Shown: positions 33,293 through 40,374 of the stretch, piece by piece
Position numbering within the stretch: the first letter of the stretch is position 1
Layout of the letters: each line of letters starts with the position of its first letter
From: Chryseobacterium sp. 36-9
Lineage (GTDB): Bacteria > Bacteroidota > Bacteroidia > Flavobacteriales > Weeksellaceae
Assembly (NCBI GenBank): GCA_001898785.1
Contig: MKVE01000027.1
Coordinates: 132,940 to 178,262 of the forward strand
DNA length: 45,323 bases
Reading direction: 5' to 3'
Made by a program: the position numbers and the translations under genes
The notes under the pieces: model-generated
What the model was told of the DNA's origin: nothing
Seen by the model: the letters and a program-made list of their open reading frames with translations, nothing else
The model's database searches: none

Positions 33293-34795
33293 TTGAAAAA
33301 CAAAGTATCTTTAAATAATATTATGCTGATTCGACATGGTATTATATTATTTTGTACCTTATTCTTCTATCCATTTTTGTCGGCCCAGAACCACTATACA
33401 CCAAAACAAATAGACTCTCTCATTACATCTAATGAGAAAACAAATAATTTTAACCTGGAACAAAATATAAGTCTCCTTAATAACTTGTTTAAAGAATCCG
33501 AAAAGATTCATTATGAAAAAGGGATGTACCGCTCTTTATTGCAAATAAACAATTGGTATATGTTGAAAGCACAGTATAAAAGTGCTATTCCCTATTTTGA
33601 GAAAATAGAGAATCTACCGCTAAAGAACCCTGACAATATAAAATATAAAGTCTCTGCGCTTCAAAACAAAGCTTTTGCTTTTACCAATTTAGGCTTATAC
33701 GATGATGCACAGGTAGCGATTAACAAATCAATGCTCTTAGCTCTTAAGGTTAATGATAATGACAAAAAATTCCGGTTTTTAGGGAAAGCTTTTGATCGCA
33801 AAGCTGCACTTTATATTCAATTGAAGATGCCTGAGGACTCTGTAATACTTTACCTGAAAAAATCAGCAGTTCAGTATAAACAATTAAAGAATAATACGGA
33901 TAGAACGACCTTATTGAATGCTGCTTATATTAATATGAGTATTAGTTTTTTTGAAGCAAAAAAATTAGACTCGGCATTGTTCTATTCACGTAAAGTGGCA
34001 AGACATAAGCAAATAGATGATAAAACAAAATCTGGTGTCTTCCAGACTTTAGCACAAATACACCGTGAAAAGAATAATTGGGACAGTGCATTTTATTACT
34101 ATAAACAAGCAGAGGCAATATCGGCTAAATTCGGGGATGCATTGGATTTAAAATCAATCTATCAAACACTCACTGAAATGTATGATAAATCAGGAGATAA
34201 GGAAAATGCCCTGATCTATGCTAAAAAGTATTCTCATTTATCCGATAGTCTTAATGTTATTAATCAACAAGGTGCAGCCTTAGCCAACAAAGATATTAAA
34301 GAAGATTTGCAGGAAGAAAATGAATCACAGCAAAAGCGCCTGTATTGGATCATAGGAGGTATTATCGTAATTCTGATTTTTATATCCTTACTGTCTTTAT
34401 ATATTTTTAGAAACTATACTAAGGAAAAAAAATCCCGTCAGGAAAAGAAAAATATCATTGAAGAAAAGACAAAAGAGCTTGAAAAGCTGCAATCTAAGGT
34501 CAATGATTCTTTTGATGAAATAGTTTCTCTTGCCAAAAACAATGACCCTGCTTTTTTGGGACGTTTCAAAGAGGTTTATCCTGATTTTTGTAATAAGCTT
34601 CAGATGACTTATCCGGATCTTCTCAATTCAGAATTAGCTTTTTGTGCTTACCTCAAACTGAATTTTTCAACCAAAGAAATTGCGACTTATACATTTACCG
34701 CGATTAAATCTGTTCAAAACCGTAAGAACCGTATCAGGAAGAGACTGAACATTCCTTCCGAAGAAGATATTTATATCTGGATAGATAAACTGTAA
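33293..34795 (+). CDS. membrane-bound TPR protein with C-terminal HTH-like regulator domain
   Basis: A 500-residue protein. A signal or anchor segment (about 11-31) is followed by tetratricopeptide-like helices (about 60-330; 'ALQNKAFAFTNLGLYDDAQVA', 'YKQAEAISAKFGDA'). Then come one transmembrane helix ('WIIGGIIVILIFISLLSLYIF', near 350-372), a coiled coil and a C-terminal domain of about 90 residues ending 'FSTKEIATYTFTAIKSVQNR' plus 'KNRIRKRLNI'. That last part resembles LuxR-type helix-turn-helix domains of Bacteroidota TPR regulators. It would place sensing outside and DNA binding inside. The TTG at 33293 is in frame, but an ATG at 33323 gives a better signal peptide (MLIRHGIILFCTLFFYPF). 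The convergent neighbour is a T9SS protein. Confidence 0.75.
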   Translation: MKNKVSLNNIMLIRHGIILFCTLFFYPFLSAQNHYTPKQIDSLITSNEKTNNFNLEQNISLLNNLFKESEKIHYEKGMYRSLLQINNWYMLKAQYKSAIPYFEKIENLPLKNPDNIKYKVSALQNKAFAFTNLGLYDDAQVAINKSMLLALKVNDNDKKFRFLGKAFDRKAALYIQLKMPEDSVILYLKKSAVQYKQLKNNTDRTTLLNAAYINMSISFFEAKKLDSALFYSRKVARHKQIDDKTKSGVFQTLAQIHREKNNWDSAFYYYKQAEAISAKFGDALDLKSIYQTLTEMYDKSGDKENALIYAKKYSHLSDSLNVINQQGAALANKDIKEDLQEENESQQKRLYWIIGGIIVILIFISLLSLYIFRNYTKEKKSRQEKKNIIEEKTKELEKLQSKVNDSFDEIVSLAKNNDPAFLGRFKEVYPDFCNKLQMTYPDLLNSELAFCAYLKLNFSTKEIATYTFTAIKSVQNRKNRIRKRLNIPSEEDIYIWIDKL

Positions 34796-34799
34796 AAAG

Positions 34800-34833
34800 A
34801 ACAGGCTCCATATAGATGAAGCCTGTTTTTTTT
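34800..34833. terminator. bidirectional terminator
   Basis: AACAGGCT (34800-34807) and AGCCTGTT (34820-34827) with a short inner CAT/ATG pair form a hairpin, with a T-run after it and an A-rich run before it. It separates the TPR regulator (+) and the T9SS protein (-). Confidence 0.85.
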
Positions 34834-36133
34834 ATTCTTTAATAATTTTTAAAGTACGCTGCTGTTGGTCGAATAAACCTTTCAGCAAGTAGCTTCCTTT
34901 AGGAAGGTAATGGATGTTCAGTTGTCTGTTTTTCACATCTTTTACCTCCGAAACTTTCTTACCTGAGATATCATATATTTCCACATCAGAAATAGTGGAA
35001 GCTCCGGAGATGTTCAGTACGTCTTTTACAGGATTAGGATAGATGGAGATCACTTTTTTATCTATGTCGTTTGCTGTCATTGCAGCGTCAGGCAGCTCTA
35101 TACGGAAACCTAAAAGTTTTCCATCTTTTGTCCCCCATCCTACAATATATTTCCCATTAGGAGAAATATCCGTTGGGAGAATAAAATTAACACCCTGGGT
35201 ATCCAATCCCAAACTGGTTACATATTGACTAAGCAGGACACTCCCACCGGAAGGGGTCCAGAAAAAGCTTTCATTGGTACCAAAAGAAGGGCTGAAAGCG
35301 TCTCTGTAATAACCAACCACTTTACTTCCGTCCGCATTGATTCCTGTAGGATAGCCTGTATACATATCGGTTGTTACATTTATCGGTGGGATCTTTGTAG
35401 CTCCGGCAGTTTCATTCCAGATAACAGCCGATTGATCATAGCTGTTAGCAATTGCCCAATTGCCATCGTCGGATACCTTTGTCACGTACGTCATTGGCAT
35501 ACCGTCATTATCAGTTATCAGAGTTGGGGTACCATTTTTCCAGACCGCACCCATTGCCTCTCCGAATTGAGAATTAAGAAACCCGCCTATCACATTACCG
35601 TCCAGACTAATGCCATTAGCGCCCCCGCCCTGCGGAGAAGTAGTTTGCAGCTCTGTAACTCCTACTCCGTTTTCCCATTTTACGGGTGTAGAAACGGTAG
35701 GAGTTCCTTTATATCCTCTGCCTACAATATAGTTACCATTACTGGACATTGCAAATGCACTGCCTGTTGTGCCATCAAAAGCATCACTACCTCCGCCCAG
35801 ATAGGTTGGGGTTTTAGTAGCTATATCATAGAGGGTAAACTCATTTAGGTTAGTCGCTGGATTGGTGCTGGTAAAGGCTGCTTTTGTTCCGTCAGCCGTT
35901 ATGTCCGCATCTCCGGAGTAAGATGAGCCATTAGAGATATCCCCTATGTTTATAAGCCCATTTTCAGGTGTCCACAGAAAACTGGAGTTTTGAAAGCTTC
36001 CCACAACAGCGCCGGTATTAGAAACATTGCTGGGTTGGAGACCATTTCCAAGTATTGTAACTTGGCCATACGCATTGGAGAAAAACAACGCACCTATGGA
36101 TAGCGCTGTGATTTTGGATAGAATTTTTACCAT
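34832..36133 (-). CDS. secreted HAF-like repeat protein with T9SS type A sorting domain
   Basis: A 433-residue exported protein with signal peptide ending 'FFSNAYGQ'. Residues 24-345 contain propeller-like repeats with the HAF-style signature of alternating 'G.aVGsf...s.FlWTpenG' and 'DIS.NGKYIVGwG' motifs: 'TGAVVGSFQNSSFLWT', 'AMSSNGNYIVGRGY', 'GISLDGNVIGGFL', 'GINADGSKVVGYY' and 'DISPNGKYIVGWG'. The last 75 residues are a type A C-terminal domain ('VISIYPNPVKDVLNISG', 'YDISGKKVSEV', ending 'RTLKIIKE'). Such cargo is exported by T9SS and often cell-attached. The natural ligand is not evident. It converges with the TPR regulator. Confidence 0.82.
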   Translation of the reverse strand: MVKILSKITALSIGALFFSNAYGQVTILGNGLQPSNVSNTGAVVGSFQNSSFLWTPENGLINIGDISNGSSYSGDADITADGTKAAFTSTNPATNLNEFTLYDIATKTPTYLGGGSDAFDGTTGSAFAMSSNGNYIVGRGYKGTPTVSTPVKWENGVGVTELQTTSPQGGGANGISLDGNVIGGFLNSQFGEAMGAVWKNGTPTLITDNDGMPMTYVTKVSDDGNWAIANSYDQSAVIWNETAGATKIPPINVTTDMYTGYPTGINADGSKVVGYYRDAFSPSFGTNESFFWTPSGGSVLLSQYVTSLGLDTQGVNFILPTDISPNGKYIVGWGTKDGKLLGFRIELPDAAMTANDIDKKVISIYPNPVKDVLNISGASTISDVEIYDISGKKVSEVKDVKNRQLNIHYLPKGSYLLKGLFDQQQRTLKIIKE

Positions 36134-36603
36134 AATTAGATGTTGTTATTAAAGAAGTTGTTATTTGATCGTTAAAACTACTTCCATGATACAAAGAATT
36201 ACTTTTCCTGTAATTTTGATTCTATGGAAGAAAAACAGCCACAATCATAATACAAAACAATCAATATTTATATACCCTTTACATACCCATAAAGCTTAAC
36301 CCCTTATTCACAAGGGGTTTTTGACCTTCATCAAACATAACATTTTTCTTTAGGATTATAAAATATATAATCGGTTATCACTTTCATATATCGCAAAAAT
36401 TCACATCAGGTACATATAAGGTAGAGCGTTTTTTTGGCTATATGGCATTTATTATTCTCTTTGCAGCACAAACACAGACACAAGTGATCTTACTGAGCTT
36501 ACTCAGTAGAGTACACATCGGGCTATTATGCTTTTCTTAATCTAAATTATTATAGCCCGGTTACCTACTTCCATTCTCTTTTGTTGATGTTTTTGTTATA
36601 CAA
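36134..36603. other. 470-bp gap with several hairpins and no clear gene
   Basis: No supported gene lies here. It carries a plus-strand terminator-like hairpin (36298-36322), a TACTGAG/CTCAGTA hairpin (36491-36497/36502-36508, 4-nt loop) and a longer CGGGCTAT/ATAGCCCG inverted pair (36519-36526/36552-36559). The last two may structure the leader of the secreted protein at 36604. A 32-codon frame (36442-36540) overlaps them and is not convincing. Confidence 0.5.
36298..36322 (+). terminator. orphan plus-strand terminator
   Basis: AACCCCTT (36298-36305) and AAGGGGTT (36312-36319) form an 8-bp stem with a 6-nt loop, followed by a run of five T (36318-36322). The minus strand lacks a T-run after the stem. 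No plus-strand gene lies upstream within the gap, so it must end a non-coding or leader transcript. Confidence 0.7.
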
Positions 36604-37182
36604 ATGACATATCCAAAAACAATATCGAGCAGCTCCGGTTTTCCAAAATCTTTTTGGAAAAGCCTCCTATTGTTATTCTTTCTATATTCTGCACAAACAT
36701 TATATGCACAGACAGTTATTACAGGGATGGAATATATTACCATCAGTGAGGGTGCTGTCATGTCCATACAAAATGAAAAGCAATCCGATGGTAATAATAT
36801 AGCAGATGAGAAATGTAGTATTGAAAACGAAATCATACCATGTGAAAAGTCTTATAACAAGAAAAAAATAGTTAAAAGCCGGACAGAGCGTACCGAATCA
36901 TCCGAAGATAAGGGTAAAACAGCAGATAATGCTTCTGATCGTCAGGAAATAAAGATCAACAGCAGTCCTTATGATAATGACACTTCATTTTCAGCCTCAT
37001 CAGGCAGATCACTATTAGCCTGCAACGTAGATTTTCATTGGCGGGCAGCCGGCATGGCAGAAAAAGCTTATTTCATGCTATTGTTTGTATGCGCTACCTC
37101 TCCTATCTTCCGCTACCAAGGTATATCTTTTCCGGATCGCGCAAGTTCTTACCTTCAGGGCAGAGCACCTCCTTCTTGCTAG
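36604..37182 (+). CDS. small secreted protein of unknown function
   Basis: A 192-residue protein I do not recognise. It has a long n-region, then a hydrophobic core 'SLLLLFFLYSAQTLYAQ' likely cut after YAQ. The mature part begins 'TVITGMEYITISEGAVMSIQ', continues with a charged, Ser/Asn/Lys-rich stretch (about 55-125) and ends with a hydrophobic patch ('AYFMLLFVCATSPIF') and a Cys/Pro tail. The tail looks less natural than the front and could be a decayed end. It opens the surface-protein locus and is followed by the tandem hairpin units. Coding status is supported mainly by the signal peptide and uninterrupted frame. Confidence 0.55.
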   Translation: MTYPKTISSSSGFPKSFWKSLLLLFFLYSAQTLYAQTVITGMEYITISEGAVMSIQNEKQSDGNNIADEKCSIENEIIPCEKSYNKKKIVKSRTERTESSEDKGKTADNASDRQEIKINSSPYDNDTSFSASSGRSLLACNVDFHWRAAGMAEKAYFMLLFVCATSPIFRYQGISFPDRASSYLQGRAPPSC

Positions 37183-37189
37183 ATGTGCT

Positions 37190-37431
37190 TTACAACACCA
37201 GTCTTATAAAACACAAATTTCATAATTATCCAAGCCATTCCGAAGCGCTCTCCGTCAAAATAAAGTAATCATTATTGGAGAGCGCAGAGGGTTGGTGAAA
37301 TAATGAAAAACACTTACAACACAAATTTAAAACCCAAATCCTATCCAGGCCATCCTGAAACGTGCTCCGTCAAAATAAACGTAACCGTTATTGGAGCGCG
37401 CAGAGGGTTGGTGGAATGTTATTTACAACAC
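37190..37431 (+). repeat. tandem structured element, two units plus a partial third
   Basis: Units start at the shared nonamer TTACAACAC at 37190, 37314 and 37423 (124 and 109 bp apart). Each full unit has a stem-loop: copy 1 GCGCTCTCC (37245-37253) with GGAGAGCGC (37277-37285), copy 2 CGTGCTCC (37361-37368) with GGAGCGCG (37393-37400). The loop sequence GTCAAAATAAA and the 3' tail GCAGAGGGTTGGTG are conserved. One base pair changed from T-A to G-C on both arms, keeping the pairing. No CDS fits. It lies directly before the repeat-rich gene at 37482. Confidence 0.8.
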
Positions 37432-37481
37432 AAACCAAATAGGTTTTGTAAGCTTGTTTAGTTTGAAAACCAAATAAAACG

Positions 37482-39365
37482 ATGAAAAAAAACAACATGC
37501 TTTTAGGCACTCTGCTTATCTCAGGCTTTGCCTTTTCCCAAGTTGGGGTTGGCACAAACCTCCCCAAAGCCACTTTAGATGTTATGGCTTCTCCCACAGA
37601 TGCAACTAAAACAGACGGTTTCATAGCTCCCAGATTAAAAGGTTCTGAGCTGAAAGCCAAAGACGCTCTTTATGACACACCACAAACCGGTGCTATCGTT
37701 TATGTTACCGAAGCATTATTGCCGGCAGCTACCACAACAAAAACAGTGAACGTTACTGCTGTAGGCTATTTCTATTTCGACGGGGCGGTATGGCAAAAAG
37801 TGGGCAGCGGAACCACTTCAGCTATTGAGCCCTGGTACGAACAAAATACCACGAATCAGGCAACAAGCAATATTCAGGATATCTATCAAAGTGGTAGTGT
37901 GGCAATCGGAAAAAATGTGGCTTATGCAGGTGCCAATGCCATAAAAACCAATTTTGACGTAGAGGGCTCCTTGCGTGGCGGAACTTCGCAAACGGGCAAT
38001 GTAGGCACTAATTCCTTTGCCTTTGGAAACGGAAACGAAGCCAGCGGTCTACGTTCCATATCAATGGGTATGCAGAACGTCAATAAGGCAAGCAACAGTG
38101 CCATTTTTGGAGGTTCCGGAAACAATATATCATACGATGATGCCAGCCAGCCTAACGTCAATTCTGTTATTGTAGGAGGGCAAAATAATACCAATACCGG
38201 GAACATTACATCAATTTTTGGCGGATATCTGAATAAAATATTAACGACAAGCCTTAACGGCTCCAATTCGGTCATTGTCGGAGGCTTTAAAAATACTCTA
38301 GATGCGACAAATACAAATATGTCTATGTCCGGTGCAGGCATTGTTGGTGGATCAGGTAATACTATAAAGACCGGCTCTGGAATTGATACCGCAAACTCTA
38401 CCATTATAGGAGGCAGTTCCGGTACCATACTCAACAGCCACAGTTCCATTTTAGGGGGCCAGGCAGGTAAAATTACCAGCCAGTACTCTGCGCTTTTAGG
38501 TGGGAATGGATTGATTTCGGGATCGTTTGGAGAAACAGTTTTGGGGCAGTATAATGCGATAACCACAGGTACTGTAAATTACGGGGTGCTTACAGATCCT
38601 GTTTTCCAGATAGGTAATGGTACAGCAGACACGTTCAGGAGCAATGCCATTACCGTTCTTAAAAACGGAAACACCGGGATTGTAACGACCACGCCTACTG
38701 AAAAGCTTGACAACAATGGTATCACAAGGCTTAGAAACCTGCCTGCCAACGGTGCTGTCAATGCCATTTATACCCAAAGTAACGGCACAGCTTCTACCAC
38801 GCAGAACCAAACCTTTACGGCTACCAAAACTGTAGTAGCGGATGCCAATGGTGTTTTGGGATATGTAGCAGGATTACCGGCTGCAATGCCCATCATCATT
38901 GCCGGCGCAGATGGTGCGGATGCGGTAACTAATACAAAAACCATTCAGCAAAAAAACAGTGTTGGTAACGCTACCATTTCTACTTTGCTGACAACAAAAA
39001 CCTTCACACTTGCGCAAAAATCGCTGGTAACCATTTCATATAATGTAACAGTAACAGATGTATATGCTTTTGACGGAAGTATCCTGAAAGACGGGAGTGC
39101 CAAAAAGTTGGGGGCATTTGTTAATCTTGATGGTAATGGCATCTCTGCTAATGGAGCTACCTATACCAATTTTACCAGTGGGATGTTTTTGGACGGGATT
39201 TTTTATCTGCAAAATACCAGGACAATTGTGATGAATGCAGGCTCTCATACCATAGATCTCTACGGAGAAGTGTTTGCAGGGGCTACCGACAGTATCGGGG
39301 TAAAAGCGACTTTTGGAGCAGGTATGCTGGATCAGCTGGATATTACAGCCTTTCCTATTCAGTAA
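37482..39365 (+). CDS. secreted repeat protein with YadA-head-like (left-handed roll) motifs
   Basis: A 627-residue exported protein. The signal peptide (MKKNNMLLGTLLISGFAFSQ) is followed by the 'VGVGTNLPKATLDVMA' opening typical of a Chryseobacterium secreted family. Residues about 150-340 contain repeats of the form S-x-I-x-GG-x-x-N-x-I ('SAIFGGSGNNI', 'SVIVGGQNNT', 'SIFGGYLNKI', 'AGIVGGSGNTI', 'STIIGGSSGTI'), as in head domains of trimeric autotransporter adhesins. The C-terminal 170 residues look like a beta sandwich ('LVTISYNVTVTD', 'GSHTIDLYGEVFAG') and lack a T9SS domain. So it is probably released or secreted by another route. It sits right after the tandem hairpin units. Confidence 0.72.
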   Translation: MKKNNMLLGTLLISGFAFSQVGVGTNLPKATLDVMASPTDATKTDGFIAPRLKGSELKAKDALYDTPQTGAIVYVTEALLPAATTTKTVNVTAVGYFYFDGAVWQKVGSGTTSAIEPWYEQNTTNQATSNIQDIYQSGSVAIGKNVAYAGANAIKTNFDVEGSLRGGTSQTGNVGTNSFAFGNGNEASGLRSISMGMQNVNKASNSAIFGGSGNNISYDDASQPNVNSVIVGGQNNTNTGNITSIFGGYLNKILTTSLNGSNSVIVGGFKNTLDATNTNMSMSGAGIVGGSGNTIKTGSGIDTANSTIIGGSSGTILNSHSSILGGQAGKITSQYSALLGGNGLISGSFGETVLGQYNAITTGTVNYGVLTDPVFQIGNGTADTFRSNAITVLKNGNTGIVTTTPTEKLDNNGITRLRNLPANGAVNAIYTQSNGTASTTQNQTFTATKTVVADANGVLGYVAGLPAAMPIIIAGADGADAVTNTKTIQQKNSVGNATISTLLTTKTFTLAQKSLVTISYNVTVTDVYAFDGSILKDGSAKKLGAFVNLDGNGISANGATYTNFTSGMFLDGIFYLQNTRTIVMNAGSHTIDLYGEVFAGATDSIGVKATFGAGMLDQLDITAFPIQ

Positions 39366-39446
39366 TAACCCGATTTTTCCATACCTGTCAGCCCTTCGGA
39401 GCTTCGGCAAGGTTTGAAAACAAAACACATATCTATTTTCAACTTC

Positions 39447-39471
39447 TTGTAAATCATTGTAAGGTTTACAA
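39447..39471. promoter_or_regulatory. inverted repeat before the HU-like gene
   Basis: TTGTAAA (39447-39453) and TTTACAA (39465-39471) flank an 11-nt spacer, 43 nt before the HU-like gene. A protein-binding operator is possible. No T-run follows, only A-rich DNA. Confidence 0.35.
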
Positions 39472-39513
39472 AAAATATAAAACAATTAGTAACACTTAAA
39501 CACCTGATGAATT

Positions 39514-40245
39514 ATGGCAGTATTACACAAGATCAAAGCCTATCTCTATGAGAACCTCCTTACAAAGGACAACCCCAATGATTATATCGCACGCACTGTA
39601 AGCGAGCGTTCACTGAATGTTAAACAGATCTGCGAAACCGCGGTCAACAGAGGCGGAGCAGACGTATCTGCCGCTGCTATGGAACACGCCACCACCCTGT
39701 TTCTGAAAGAAATGGCTTACCAGCTGTGCGATGGCTTTTCTGTCAACACAGGCTATTTTACTGCCGGAACTCAGATCCGCGGGGTTTTTGACAGCCCTTC
39801 GGAAACCTTTAGCAGCGACAAGCACAACATCCTGTTCCAGTTTAACCAGGGAGAAAAGCTAAGAGCAGAGATCCCCAATATAGAAGTAAGCATACTTGGC
39901 ATTGCAGACAGCGCCTGCTCTATCCTACAGGTGACCGATGTCAAGAGTGGTTCTGTAAATGATCTTATCACGCCGGGTCGTAACCTGAAGATCTCCGGCA
40001 ATAAGATAAAGGTAGCAGGAGATAATCCAAACAACGGGGTCTTTTTTGTGAATAGCACTACACAGGAGAGAGTGGTGGTAGAAAGCAACGATATGGTGAC
40101 CAACAATCCCTCGGAGCTCATTATCGTAATACCCGATCTGGCATCCGGTACCTATACCCTGGAGGTACTGACACAGTTCTCCGGAACACAAATGCTGAAA
40201 GAGCCTCGCATGGCCAGCTTTGACAAGATACTGACTGTACAGTAA
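39514..40245 (+). CDS. Bacteroidota HU-like DNA-binding protein with DUF4469 domain
   Basis: A 243-residue cytoplasmic protein (no signal peptide). Residues 1-125 match the HU/IHF-like fold of Bacteroidota (HU-DNA_bdg type): 'KAYLYENLLTKDNPNDYIAR', 'TVSERSLNVKQICETAVNRG', 'KEMAYQLCDGFSVNTGYFTA', 'GTQIRGVFDS'. The second half (about 140-243) is DUF4469-like, with an immunoglobulin-like strand pattern ('GRNLKISGNKIKVAGDNPNN', 'LIIVIPDLASGTYTLEVLT'). These proteins are known in Bacteroides but have no assigned role. GC content is higher than in neighbouring genes (31 of 60 bases at 39661-39720). Its place between two surface genes is unusual for a DNA-binding protein. Confidence 0.82.
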   Translation: MAVLHKIKAYLYENLLTKDNPNDYIARTVSERSLNVKQICETAVNRGGADVSAAAMEHATTLFLKEMAYQLCDGFSVNTGYFTAGTQIRGVFDSPSETFSSDKHNILFQFNQGEKLRAEIPNIEVSILGIADSACSILQVTDVKSGSVNDLITPGRNLKISGNKIKVAGDNPNNGVFFVNSTTQERVVVESNDMVTNNPSELIIVIPDLASGTYTLEVLTQFSGTQMLKEPRMASFDKILTVQ

Positions 40246-40255
40246 GACCATAGCC

Positions 40256-40340
40256 GGAACAGATAGCCTGTTCCGAACGGAACAGACCGTATGTCTCGGG
40301 CGGAACACGACACCTGTTCCGTACGGAACAGACAGTATGT
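40256..40340. repeat. two tandem 39-nt palindromic units
   Basis: Unit A (40256-40294) and unit B (40302-40340) align without gaps. Each carries a GGAACA start, the palindrome CTGTTCCGnACGGAACAG and a GTATGT end. In B the core CTGTTCCGTACGGAACAG is a perfect 18-bp palindrome (40314-40331); in A the centre is AA, leaving 8-bp arms. The period is 46 bp. After unit B a T-run (40353-40359) suggests the last hairpin may also terminate the HU-like gene. Confidence 0.8.
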
Positions 40341-40374
40341 TCTGTATTAATTCTTTTTTTCAATTATAAACACT

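Noticed and set aside
35225-35848. Plus-strand frame of 207 codons
   Set aside because: Fully antisense to the T9SS type A gene at 34832-36133, with no family-like sequence and no promoter.
36442-36540. 32-codon plus-strand frame in the hairpin-rich gap
   Set aside because: It overlaps both hairpins, has an ordinary composition for AT-rich DNA and no supporting promoter box. Structure explains the region better.
37190-37431. CRISPR-like array
   Set aside because: Only two units, long (over 100 bp) and imperfect, with internal hairpins and no cas genes.
37922-38566. Long minus-strand frame of 214 codons
   Set aside because: It lies antisense to the YadA-head-like repeats of the 37482 gene; the Pro-rich translation mirrors Gly-rich sense codons. 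Shadow frame.
39366-39420. GC-rich hairpin-like stretch after the 37482 gene
   Set aside because: CCTT/AAGG arms are short, inner pairing fails and no T-run follows, so I do not call a terminator.
40256-40340. Phage or integron attachment site
   Set aside because: No integrase, tRNA end or direct-repeat boundary is nearby. A regulatory palindrome or terminator fits better.
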